Source of the DNA: Burkholderiales bacterium | GTDB lineage: Bacteria; Pseudomonadota; Gammaproteobacteria; Burkholderiales; Burkholderiaceae_C | DNA length: 64,000 nt | NCBI GenBank assembly: GCA_016223165.1 | Contig: JACRPO010000020.1 | Location: forward strand, 1 to 64,000 | Direction of reading: 5' to 3' | In this document: piece by piece, positions 1 to 6,654 of the stretch | Layout of the letters: every line of letters begins with the position of its first letter | How positions within the stretch are numbered: position 1 is the stretch's first letter | Translations under genes and position numbers: made by a program | Notes under the pieces: generated by a model | Databases searched by the model: none | What the model was told of the DNA's origin: nothing | Seen by the model: only the letters and a program-made list of their open reading frames with translations

Positions 1-600
1 GAGGAAGGTGATGCCGATCACCGCTGTTGCCGCGTGCGGCTGCCAGATGCGCGCGCGCAGCGCGCCGAAGTCCAGCCGCAACAGGGGAGGCAGCACCCGC
101 CACGCCGCGAAGAGCACGAAGGCCGCCGCCATCAGCTCGGGCGCCGCGAACAGCAGCGAAGGCTCGGTCAGGCGCTGCGGTGCGGCCGGCGCGAAGAGCG
201 CCTGCACGGTGGCGGCGCCGAGAAAGTAGCCGAGCGGCGTCGCGGCATAGGCCCACTCGCCCGAGCCCAGGCGGGCAATGGCGCCGAAGACGCAGGCGCC
301 GTTGACCCAGGCGCCGAGGCCGAGCAGCACGCCGCCGGCCACCGTCCAGCCGGTCACCGCATAGCCCGCCGGCATGGCCGGCAGTTGGTGCAGCACATGC
401 GCCACGAGCAGCCCGCCGGCCACCCACAGCGAGGCCTCGCCCATGCTGCGCAGGCGCCGCCACGACTTGCGGCTCACCCATTCGTCCACCGCCGCCACCG
501 TGCAGGTGGCGCCGCGCTGGATGGCGTAACCCATCACCGCCACGCAGGCGAAGGCGAGCACGAACGCGGCGGCCAGCAGCATCGTCGGCGCGCCGTTCAT
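1..600 (-). CDS. YeeE/YedE family sulfur (thiosulfate) transporter, partial
   Basis: The frame is open to the window edge, so only the first 200 residues are visible. They form several hydrophobic spans. Two short Cys motifs sit in membrane hairpins: QRGATC (Cys33) and NGAC (Cys103), followed by FGAIARLGSGE. This Cys-hairpin layout is typical of the YeeE/YedE (TsuA-like) family, which passes thiosulfate or related sulfur species through the inner membrane; that is family knowledge. The ATG overlaps the carbonic anhydrase stop (ATGA at 597-600), so the two are probably translationally coupled. The substrate is inferred and the C-terminal half cannot be judged. Confidence 0.8.
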   Translation of the reverse strand, partial: MNGAPTMLLAAAFVLAFACVAVMGYAIQRGATCTVAAVDEWVSRKSWRRLRSMGEASLWVAGGLLVAHVLHQLPAMPAGYAVTGWTVAGGVLLGLGAWVNGACVFGAIARLGSGEWAYAATPLGYFLGAATVQALFAPAAPQRLTEPSLLFAAPELMAAAFVLFAAWRVLPPLLRLDFGALRARIWQPHAATAVIGITFL

Positions 601-1289
601 GCCGCCACCTCGCCGCTCACTTTGCCGCTCACTTTGCCGCTCACCTCGCCGCGCGCGAACTTGCACAGCTCCTGCACGCCGTCGTCGCTGTCGATCATCT
701 TCGTCAGCGGATCGATACGGCCGGTGCCGACGTCGAACACCCAGCCGTGGATGAACGGGCGCCGGCGCTCGTGCCAGGCGCGCTGCACGATGCTCGTCTT
801 GCCGAGGTTGTAGACCTGCTCGACGACGTTCAGCTCGACCAGCCGGCGCAGCCGCGCCGTCTCTTCCAGCGGCTCGAGCTGGCGCCAGAAGTACTGCTCG
901 GTGTCCTTGACGGTGCGCAGCCAGTGGTCGACGAGGCCGTGCGCAGGGCCGGAGTGGCCGCTCATCGCCGCCTTCACGCCGCCGCAGCCATGGTGGCCGC
1001 AGACGATGACGTGGTTCACATGCAGCACCTCCACCGCGTACTGCAGCACCGAGAGCAGGTTCATGTCGGTCTGCACGACGAGGTTGGCGATGTTCCGGTG
1101 CACGAACATCTCGCCCGGCCCGGTGCCGGTGATGAGGTTGGGGCTGACGCGGCTGTCGCTGCAGCCGATCCAGAGGAAATCGGGGTGCTGCCCCTCGGCG
1201 AGCTGCTCGAAGTAGGCCGGGTCCAGCGCCAGCTGTTCGGCGACGAAGCGGCGGTTCTCGGCCAGCAGGCTGTCGATGGTGTGCTTCAT
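597..1289 (-). CDS. can: Beta-class carbonic anhydrase
   Basis: Zinc enzyme for reversible hydration of CO2 to bicarbonate, expected in the cytoplasm. The motif WIGCSDSR (Cys43, Asp45) and CGHHGCGG (His99, Cys102) give the four zinc ligands of beta-carbonic anhydrases; the 230-residue length fits the Can group. An ATG at 1343 would add 18 residues, but the ATG at 1289 has AAAGG seven bases upstream and the usual MKHTIDSLL start. The C-terminus is a 12-bp tandem repeat (609-650) giving GEVSGKVSGKVSGEV, probably a slippage-derived tail outside the fold. The stop overlaps the start of the downstream YeeE/YedE transporter. Confidence 0.95.
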   Translation of the reverse strand: MKHTIDSLLAENRRFVAEQLALDPAYFEQLAEGQHPDFLWIGCSDSRVSPNLITGTGPGEMFVHRNIANLVVQTDMNLLSVLQYAVEVLHVNHVIVCGHHGCGGVKAAMSGHSGPAHGLVDHWLRTVKDTEQYFWRQLEPLEETARLRRLVELNVVEQVYNLGKTSIVQRAWHERRRPFIHGWVFDVGTGRIDPLTKMIDSDDGVQELCKFARGEVSGKVSGKVSGEVAA

Positions 1290-1334
1290 GGGCATGCCTT
1301 TGCGCGCAGGGGCCGCGTGACTGACGTGACTGAT

Positions 1335-1423
1335 GTGACTCACGCCGGGTAGTTCTCGATCACCCGGCTCACGCCGCGTGGTGCTCGATCACACCCGGCT
1401 CAGGGCGGGTGGTGCTCGATCAC
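1335..1423. repeat. Three tandem 29-bp copies of the patatin gene's last codons and stop
   Basis: On the minus strand, units at 1423-1395, 1392-1364 and 1363-1335 each start GTGATCGAG and carry TGA at the same relative position. The first is the true end of the patatin gene (VIEHHPP-stop). The other two lie past it in other frames but would still read VIEHHAA-stop and VIENYPA-stop. They fill the gap before the carbonic anhydrase gene. A 9-bp repeat (GTGACTGAC-like, 1317-1343) follows directly. Confidence 0.85.
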
Positions 1424-2587
1424 GCCCTCGATCGGATCGGCCTCGCAGTCGACCCAGGGCTCGCGCTGCAGCATGCGGCGCGCATCGGCGAGGCCGGCCT
1501 CGCGCCGGGCGCGCACGCCCTCGGGCGTGAAGTCGATGTCCTTGGTGTGGTCCTCGCCTTCGAGGCGCGGCGCGAGCAGGTGCGCCACGTGCACCGTGGT
1601 GCCGCAGCCCCAGGCGAGCAGGTCCTTCACCTTGGCGTCGTCGCGCCGTGCCGCCGGCAGCTCGGCACCGAGCTCGCGGATGACGTGGCGCAGGCGGTGG
1701 ATCTGCTTCTGGCGCGCGATGTGGCTGTCGGCGCGGCTCGCGTACTGGATGTCCTTCTGCCGGCCCATCACCTGCCAGATCGACGCCGGCTCGGGCCCGC
1801 TCTGGTGCCACACGTTGACAGCGAAGATGAGCGAGTCGCGCCGCGGCTTGTCGTCGAGCACGGCCTCGATCGGCGTGTTCGAGTAGATGCCGCCGTCCCA
1901 GTAGGGCTGGCCTTCGATGCGGATGGCACCGAAGGCCGGCGGCAGCGCGCCCGAGGCCATCACGTGCTCGACGCCGAGCGCCTCGTGCCGGGTGTCGAAA
2001 TAGCGCATGTGGCCGCTGCAGACGTTGACCGCGCCCACCGTCATGCGCGTGCGGCATTGGCACAGGTAGTCGAAGTCCACCAGCTCCCGCAGCGTCTCGC
2101 GCAGCGGCGCCGTGCTGTAGTAGGCCGCCTGCTCGACGCCGAGCGCCGCCATCTGGCCGCGCCAGGCGTGCAGGTTGGGCGTGAAGAAGTCGGGGATGCC
2201 GCGCAGCACGGTGCCGAAAGTGGCCGCGCTGCGGCCGAGGCCGAACAAGTCGAAGGCGGCCGAGGCGCGGCTCGCCTCCTGCATCGCGGCCCAGAAGGCG
2301 TCGAGCCGCTGCATGCGCTGCTCGGGCGGGTTGCCGGCGATGAGCGAGGCGTTGATGGCGCCGATGGAGGTGCCGATCACCCAGTCGGGCTCGAGCCCGG
2401 CTTCGTGCAGCGCCTGGTACACGCCGGCCTGGTAGGCGCCGAGGGCGCCGCCGCCTTGCAGCACGAGCACCACCTGACCGTGCGCCGTTTTCGCGGCGTT
2501 CGCGGCCGGCGTGGCCGCCGCCGTCGCCGTGGCACCGCGCCTGGCGCTGCGGGCCCGCGAGCGGGGGGCTTGGCTTGTCTTGTTCAT
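1400..2587 (-). CDS. Patatin-like phospholipase, DUF3734 family
   Basis: Serine acyl hydrolase of the patatin fold, expected to cleave acyl esters of phospholipids or similar lipids. The oxyanion loop GGGALG is at residues 45-50, the nucleophile motif GTSIG puts Ser74 in place, and DGGIYSNTP supplies the partner Asp231. The C-terminal third (HIARQKQIHRLRHVIREL and onward) matches the DUF3734 extension. The first 36 residues are a basic, Ala/Thr-rich leader with no clear signal peptide. ATG 2587 was chosen; ATG 2617 adds 10 residues without a better ribosome site. It lies 41 bp after the ECF sigma gene. Adjacency to 3-hydroxybutyrate dehydrogenase hints at a polyhydroxybutyrate or lipid-storage role, but this is inference. 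Confidence 0.9.
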   Translation of the reverse strand: MNKTSQAPRSRARSARRGATATAAATPAANAAKTAHGQVVLVLQGGGALGAYQAGVYQALHEAGLEPDWVIGTSIGAINASLIAGNPPEQRMQRLDAFWAAMQEASRASAAFDLFGLGRSAATFGTVLRGIPDFFTPNLHAWRGQMAALGVEQAAYYSTAPLRETLRELVDFDYLCQCRTRMTVGAVNVCSGHMRYFDTRHEALGVEHVMASGALPPAFGAIRIEGQPYWDGGIYSNTPIEAVLDDKPRRDSLIFAVNVWHQSGPEPASIWQVMGRQKDIQYASRADSHIARQKQIHRLRHVIRELGAELPAARRDDAKVKDLLAWGCGTTVHVAHLLAPRLEGEDHTKDIDFTPEGVRARREAGLADARRMLQREPWVDCEADPIEGVIEHHPP

Positions 2588-2628
2588 CGAAGGCTTTCGC
2601 TCGAGAGGTGGTGTCATGGGTGAACGGG

Positions 2629-3201
2629 TCAGGCGAGCAGCGGTGCGCCGCCGGCCCAGTGCGGCGCCATCGCGGTGCGCAGCTGGCGGCGGGCGCGGTG
2701 CAGCAGCACGCCGAGATTGTTCGGCGTCACGCCGAGCTCGCGGCAGGCCTCGGAGGTGTCGCGCTCCAGCCACTCGCACATCGCGAAAGCGCGCCCCTGC
2801 TTGGCCGGCAGCGCCCGCAGCGCGGCGTTGACATGGTGCACGAACTGGCGGCGTGCCAGCGTGGCCAGCGGGTCGCCCCAGGCGGCGGGCTCGTCGTGCC
2901 CGGCGGCGTGCGGCACGTCGTCGGCTTCGCCCTCGTCGTCGTCGAAGGCCTGGAACTGGCATTCGCGCGTGTGGCGGCGCACCTGGTCGACGAGCTTGTG
3001 CTTGAGGATGCCGATGACCCAGGTGCGCGTCTGCGCGCGCCCGGCGAAGGCTTCAGGGCGCTCGAGCGCGGCGACCAGGGTCTCGGAGACGGCGTCCTCG
3101 GCCCAGGCGTCGTTGCGCAACTGGCGACGCGCCATCTTCACGAGCGTCGGCCGCAGCTCGGCGACTTCCTGCGCGAAGGTCGGATCGGGTCGGGCTTGCA
3201 T
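2629..3201 (-). CDS. ECF-type RNA polymerase sigma factor
   Basis: A 190-residue sigma-70 family protein. The region-2 segment runs through DAVSETLVAAL and TRTWVIGILKHKLVDQVRR, which bind core polymerase and the -10 element. Region 4 includes LPAKQGRAFAMCEWLE and the helix-turn-helix SEACRELGVTPNNLGVLLHRAR. The ATG at 3201 has GAGGA nine bases upstream; an ATG seven codons earlier has none. Most ECF factors are followed by an anti-sigma gene; here the next gene is the patatin, and no anti-sigma-like ORF is visible. Its targets are unknown. The acidic linker FDDDEGEADD separates the two regions. Confidence 0.9.
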   Translation of the reverse strand: MQARPDPTFAQEVAELRPTLVKMARRQLRNDAWAEDAVSETLVAALERPEAFAGRAQTRTWVIGILKHKLVDQVRRHTRECQFQAFDDDEGEADDVPHAAGHDEPAAWGDPLATLARRQFVHHVNAALRALPAKQGRAFAMCEWLERDTSEACRELGVTPNNLGVLLHRARRQLRTAMAPHWAGGAPLLA

Positions 3202-3243
3202 GGTGGGATGTCCTCGTGCCATGGCTTCGGGTGGCGGGTGCGG

Positions 3244-4026
3244 TCAGTGCAGCGTCCAGCCGCCGTCCATCGCGAGCGCGGCGCCGGTCATCGAGGCGGC
3301 CGCGTCGGAGGCGAGGAAGACGGCCAGCGCGGCCAGCTCCTCCACCTGCACGAACTCCTTGCGCGCCTGGTGCGACAGCATCACGTCGCGCACCACCTGC
3401 TCGGGCGAAATGCCGTGCGCCCTGGCCTGGTCGGCGATCTGCTTGTCCACCAGCGGCGTCTTCACGTAGCCGGGGCAGATCGTGTTGGAGGTGATGCCGT
3501 CCTCGGCCAGTTCGAGGGCGAGGGTCTTCGAAAGGCCGAGCAGGCCGTGCTTGGCCGCCACGTAGGCCGACTTGAACGGCGAGGCGGTGAGGCCGTGCGC
3601 CGAGGCGATGTGGATGAGGCGGCCGAAGCGGCGCGCCCGCATGCCCGGGATCACCGCCTTCACGAGGTGGAAGGCCGAGCTCAGGTTGATGGCGAGCACG
3701 GCGTCCCACTTGGCCTCGTCGAAGGTCTCGACCGGCGCCACGTGCTGGATGCCGGCGTTGTTGACAACGATGTCGACGCGGCCGAGCTCGGCCTGGGCAT
3801 ACAGCGCGAGCGAGCGCACCTGCTCGGGCCGGCTCATGTCGGCACCGTGGTAACGCACGCGCACGCCGTAGCGGCGCTCGGTCTCGGCGCGCAGGAACTC
3901 GATCTCGTCGGCCTGGCCGAAGCCGTTGAGCACGAGGTCGGCGCCCTGGGCGGCGAGGCCGCGTGCGATGCCCAGGCCGATGCCGCTGGTGGAGCCGGTG
4001 ATGATGGCGACTTTCTTTGCAAGCAT
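3244..4026 (-). CDS. bdhA: D-3-hydroxybutyrate dehydrogenase (short-chain dehydrogenase)
   Basis: NAD-dependent oxidation of D-3-hydroxybutyrate to acetoacetate in the cytoplasm, a step in degrading polyhydroxybutyrate. The N-terminal TGSTSGIG nucleotide loop (10-17) is followed by NNAG, and the catalytic set Ser142, Tyr155, Lys159 is intact. These residue numbers and the 260-residue length coincide with characterised 3-hydroxybutyrate dehydrogenases, which separates it from generic members of the superfamily. An upstream ATG adds 21 unlikely residues; MLAKKVAIITG is the conserved start. It is 42 bp from the sigma factor gene on the same strand, so they may be co-transcribed. Confidence 0.93.
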   Translation of the reverse strand: MLAKKVAIITGSTSGIGLGIARGLAAQGADLVLNGFGQADEIEFLRAETERRYGVRVRYHGADMSRPEQVRSLALYAQAELGRVDIVVNNAGIQHVAPVETFDEAKWDAVLAINLSSAFHLVKAVIPGMRARRFGRLIHIASAHGLTASPFKSAYVAAKHGLLGLSKTLALELAEDGITSNTICPGYVKTPLVDKQIADQARAHGISPEQVVRDVMLSHQARKEFVQVEELAALAVFLASDAAASMTGAALAMDGGWTLH

Positions 4027-4118
4027 GGTGAGGTCCGTGGTGAAGTGGGTGGGTGGTGGATGGGAGGCAGTCTGGCGACCGGGGATCACGTGCTCATGCA
4101 GCGCAGATCACGTTTGCG

Positions 4119-5156
4119 TCACAAGGAGGAGAAGGAGGAGGAGGAGGGGGAGGACACGCTTTGCAGCACGTGCACGGCATAGCCGGCGGCGCCCTCGACC
4201 CACAGCTGCTCCTGGCGCCAGCCGGCGCGGTGCGCCATGGCCAGGAACTGGAAGGGGCTCGGCTTGTACGAGTTCTCGGTGTGGATGGACTGGCCGATCG
4301 CGAAGTCGAACGCGCGGCCGAGCACGGTGGCCCGCTGCGTGCGCGCGCTCACAAGGTGCATCTCGATGCGCCGCTGCTCGGAGTCGAAGCGCGCGACGTG
4401 GTGGAAGGCTTCGGCGTCGAAGTCGCCGCGCAGCTCGCGGTTGATGCGCACGAGCAGGTTCTTGTTGAACGCCGCCGTGACGCCGGCCGCGTCGTCGTAG
4501 GCGCGCACCATGCGGGCCGGGTCGCGCGTGTGGTCGATGCCGATCACCATCAGCGCGCCCGCACCGACGACGCGGCCGATGCGCGTGAGCAGGGCCTCGG
4601 CCGCGGCGGGGTCGAGGTTGCCGATCGTCGAGCCGGGGAAGAAGACGACGCGGCGGCCGGCCGGCAGCTCGGGCGGCAGGCTCGTGAGCCGGGTGAAGTC
4701 GGCCACGCAGGGCACGACCTTCAGGCGCGGGAAGCCGGCGGCGATCGTGCGCGTCGTGCTGGCGAGGAAGGTCTCGCTGATGTCCACCGGCACGTAGGCC
4801 GCGGGGCGGTCCAGTGCGCGCAGCACGATCGGCGTCTTGCGCGCCGAGCCGCTGCCCAGCTCGATGAGCGTCGCGTGCGGCCCGGCGGCTTCGGCGACCT
4901 GGCCGGCCACCTGCTCGAGGATGGCGATCTCGGTGCGCGCGGGGTAGTACTCGGGCTGCTGCGTGATGCGCTCGAACAGCAGCGAGCCGAGGTGGTCGTA
5001 CAGCCACTGGCACGGGATGCGGCGCTGGCGGTGCGCGAGGCCGTCGAGCACGTCTTGCGCGAAGGCCGGTGAAGAGGAAGAAGGAAGGGAAGAGAAGGAC
5101 GAGAAGGACGAGAAGGACGAGGAGGGCAGGTGGAGCTGCTCGTACAGGGCACTCAT
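4119..5156 (-). CDS. egtD: L-histidine N-alpha-methyltransferase EgtD
   Basis: SAM-dependent trimethylation of histidine to hercynine, the first step of ergothioneine synthesis. The SAM site contains ELGSGSARKT, then PVDISETFL and FPGSTIGNLDP, all typical of the EgtD family; 345 residues is close to normal. AGGAG sits eight bases before the ATG. Both ends are unusual: a Ser/Phe-rich stretch near the N-terminus (residues 13-29) encoded by 9-bp GAGAAGGAC repeats (5092-5118), and a similar SSPSSSSFSSL C-terminal end encoded by GA-rich DNA. The usual partner gene egtB is not in this window, so ergothioneine synthesis would need it elsewhere. Confidence 0.93.
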   Translation of the reverse strand: MSALYEQLHLPSSSFSSFSSFSSLPSSSSPAFAQDVLDGLAHRQRRIPCQWLYDHLGSLLFERITQQPEYYPARTEIAILEQVAGQVAEAAGPHATLIELGSGSARKTPIVLRALDRPAAYVPVDISETFLASTTRTIAAGFPRLKVVPCVADFTRLTSLPPELPAGRRVVFFPGSTIGNLDPAAAEALLTRIGRVVGAGALMVIGIDHTRDPARMVRAYDDAAGVTAAFNKNLLVRINRELRGDFDAEAFHHVARFDSEQRRIEMHLVSARTQRATVLGRAFDFAIGQSIHTENSYKPSPFQFLAMAHRAGWRQEQLWVEGAAGYAVHVLQSVSSPSSSSFSSL

Positions 5157-5355
5157 GTCTCGATCTCCTGGCGGCGTCGTTGGCGGTGGGGTGGGTGATC
5201 GGGCGTGTCGGATGCGGGTGGCGAAACGGCGGCCCGCGGCGGCGGCGTCGGGCCGGCTGCGCTTGTGCGGTGGGGCGGGCGGGTGAGGAAAGAGGGCGAG
5301 GAGCCGAAGCGCCTCGCCCCGGGGGGCGTCGAAGGCGTGGGTGACGTCAGTGGCG

Positions 5356-5871
5356 TCAGTGGCTGTCGCGCACCGTCGAAGTGATCGACTCGACCACGCT
5401 CGTGGCCTTGGCGAACTGCTCCTGGCGGTTGACGATGCCGTGGCGCCTGGCGATCCACGCGAAGTCGGTGTAGGCGGCCCACACCGTGCCGGCGTCGTCC
5501 TGCAGCACGAGCAGGCGTACCGGCCAGTCGAGCCCGGACACGGCATTGGCCGTCAGGAACTGCGCGCCCAGCGGCGGGTTGCCGAAGGTGAGCAGCGTCG
5601 ACGGGTTGAGCGTGATGCCGGCGTCGGCGGCCAGCTTCTGCTGGTCCACCGCCGAGAAGAACATGATGCCCTTGGCGGCGATGTCGGCGCGGATGCGCGA
5701 GATCGTCTCCTGCATGCCGTAGGCGCTCTTCACGCGGATCACGCCGTCGGGCCCGGGCCTCGGTGCTGACGTACCTTGAGCCATCGCGGGCCCAGCCGCC
5801 GCGGCGAACGAGGCGCCGAGCAGCGCACCGAACGCCACGCGCAGCAGGCCGCGACGAAGGAGGTCTTTCAT
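5356..5871 (-). CDS. Secreted DUF302 domain protein
   Basis: A 171-residue protein with a signal peptide (basic start, hydrophobic core, cleavage after AMA near residue 31). The mature part matches the DUF302 fold: YGMQETISRIRADIAAKGIMFFSAVDQ near its start and the FGNPPLG/LPVRLLV-like core (here FGNPPLGAQFL and DWPVRLLVLQDD). DUF302 proteins are small periplasmic or cytoplasmic proteins of unknown biochemical role. GGAGG lies five bases before the ATG. It follows the cupin gene by 19 bp and is almost certainly in one operon with it, which suggests a shared periplasmic task, perhaps with redox or small organic ligands. Function not assigned. Confidence 0.85.
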   Translation of the reverse strand: MKDLLRRGLLRVAFGALLGASFAAAAGPAMAQGTSAPRPGPDGVIRVKSAYGMQETISRIRADIAAKGIMFFSAVDQQKLAADAGITLNPSTLLTFGNPPLGAQFLTANAVSGLDWPVRLLVLQDDAGTVWAAYTDFAWIARRHGIVNRQEQFAKATSVVESITSTVRDSH

Positions 5872-5890
5872 GGGGTCCTCCGTCGCCCGC

Positions 5891-6400
5891 TCACATCATG
5901 TGCGGGTCGGCCGCCATCTCGGTGGGCAGCAGGTCCGCCGAGATGAGCACCGCCGGCGTCGTGCCGGTGTTCTTCCACCAGTGCGAGGTGCCCTTGGTCT
6001 CGGGCGCCACGTCGCCGGCCTTGTGCACGATGGGCACGGCGCAGCTGCTGGCGTATTCGACGACCTCGCCGGAGACGATGTAGATCATCGCCGGGCGCTC
6101 GTTGTGGCTGTGCCAGGGCACGATGCCGCCGGGCATCATCACCAGCTCGCGCAGGCGGAACTGGCGGCCCTTGATGCCGAAGGTCTTGGCCACGTCGGTG
6201 CTGGCGCGCACCACGTCGGTGACGCCCTGGGGCATCGTCGGCCCGGGGGCCTGGCCCTTGCCGTCGGCAACGCGCTTGTCGGCCGGGCATTCGCCGGCGA
6301 AGGCGGCGCTGGCCGCGAAGACGATGGCAGCCACCGCCACCAGGCCCACGGCCAGGCGCGGCCAGGGCGAACGTCGTTGCAGGGGGATCGAGGTCATCAT
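5891..6400 (-). CDS. Secreted cupin-domain protein
   Basis: A 169-residue single-domain cupin with an N-terminal signal peptide ending near ASAAFA (about residue 35). The first cupin motif reads PGGIVPWHSHNERPAMIY, with two His that normally bind a metal, then IVSGEVVEY; the second motif includes KGTSHWWKNTG with another His. Secreted cupins of this kind bind metals or small ligands, or act as simple oxygenases or isomerases; nothing here fixes the substrate. AGGAG precedes the first of two adjacent ATGs by six bases. It is the promoter-proximal gene of the pair with the DUF302 gene and is transcribed away from the large sensor kinase. Confidence 0.85.
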   Translation of the reverse strand: MMTSIPLQRRSPWPRLAVGLVAVAAIVFAASAAFAGECPADKRVADGKGQAPGPTMPQGVTDVVRASTDVAKTFGIKGRQFRLRELVMMPGGIVPWHSHNERPAMIYIVSGEVVEYASSCAVPIVHKAGDVAPETKGTSHWWKNTGTTPAVLISADLLPTEMAADPHMM

Positions 6401-6516
6401 GTCGCTCTCCTAAGGGGTTCGAGAAGGGGGTTCGTCGAACGCGGCGGACCGATTCGTGTGCCGCGCCGGAGCGCACTGTCGGCGTGCCGCATCACGCGCC
6501 GCTCCGCGAAAGTTCA

Positions 6517-6531
6517 CTTGTTGATCACAAG
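6517..6531. promoter_or_regulatory. Candidate operator palindrome (CTTGT-N5-ACAAG)
   Basis: In the 254-bp divergent region between the cupin gene and the sensor kinase there is a perfect 5-bp inverted repeat, CTTGT and ACAAG, around TGATC. It lies in an AT-richer patch within very GC-rich DNA, about 125 bp before the kinase start. This is a weak, purely visual call; no regulator is assigned. Confidence 0.25.
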
Positions 6532-6654
6532 GCGGACACGCGGCCCGAACGCCGCTAGAACTGCGGGCGTGGGCGGCCGGCGGCCGGATCCGGCGATCTG
6601 GATTTCCGCCGCCCGCGCGCCTAGAGTGAACGCACCCGAGGAGGAGGGCGGTAA

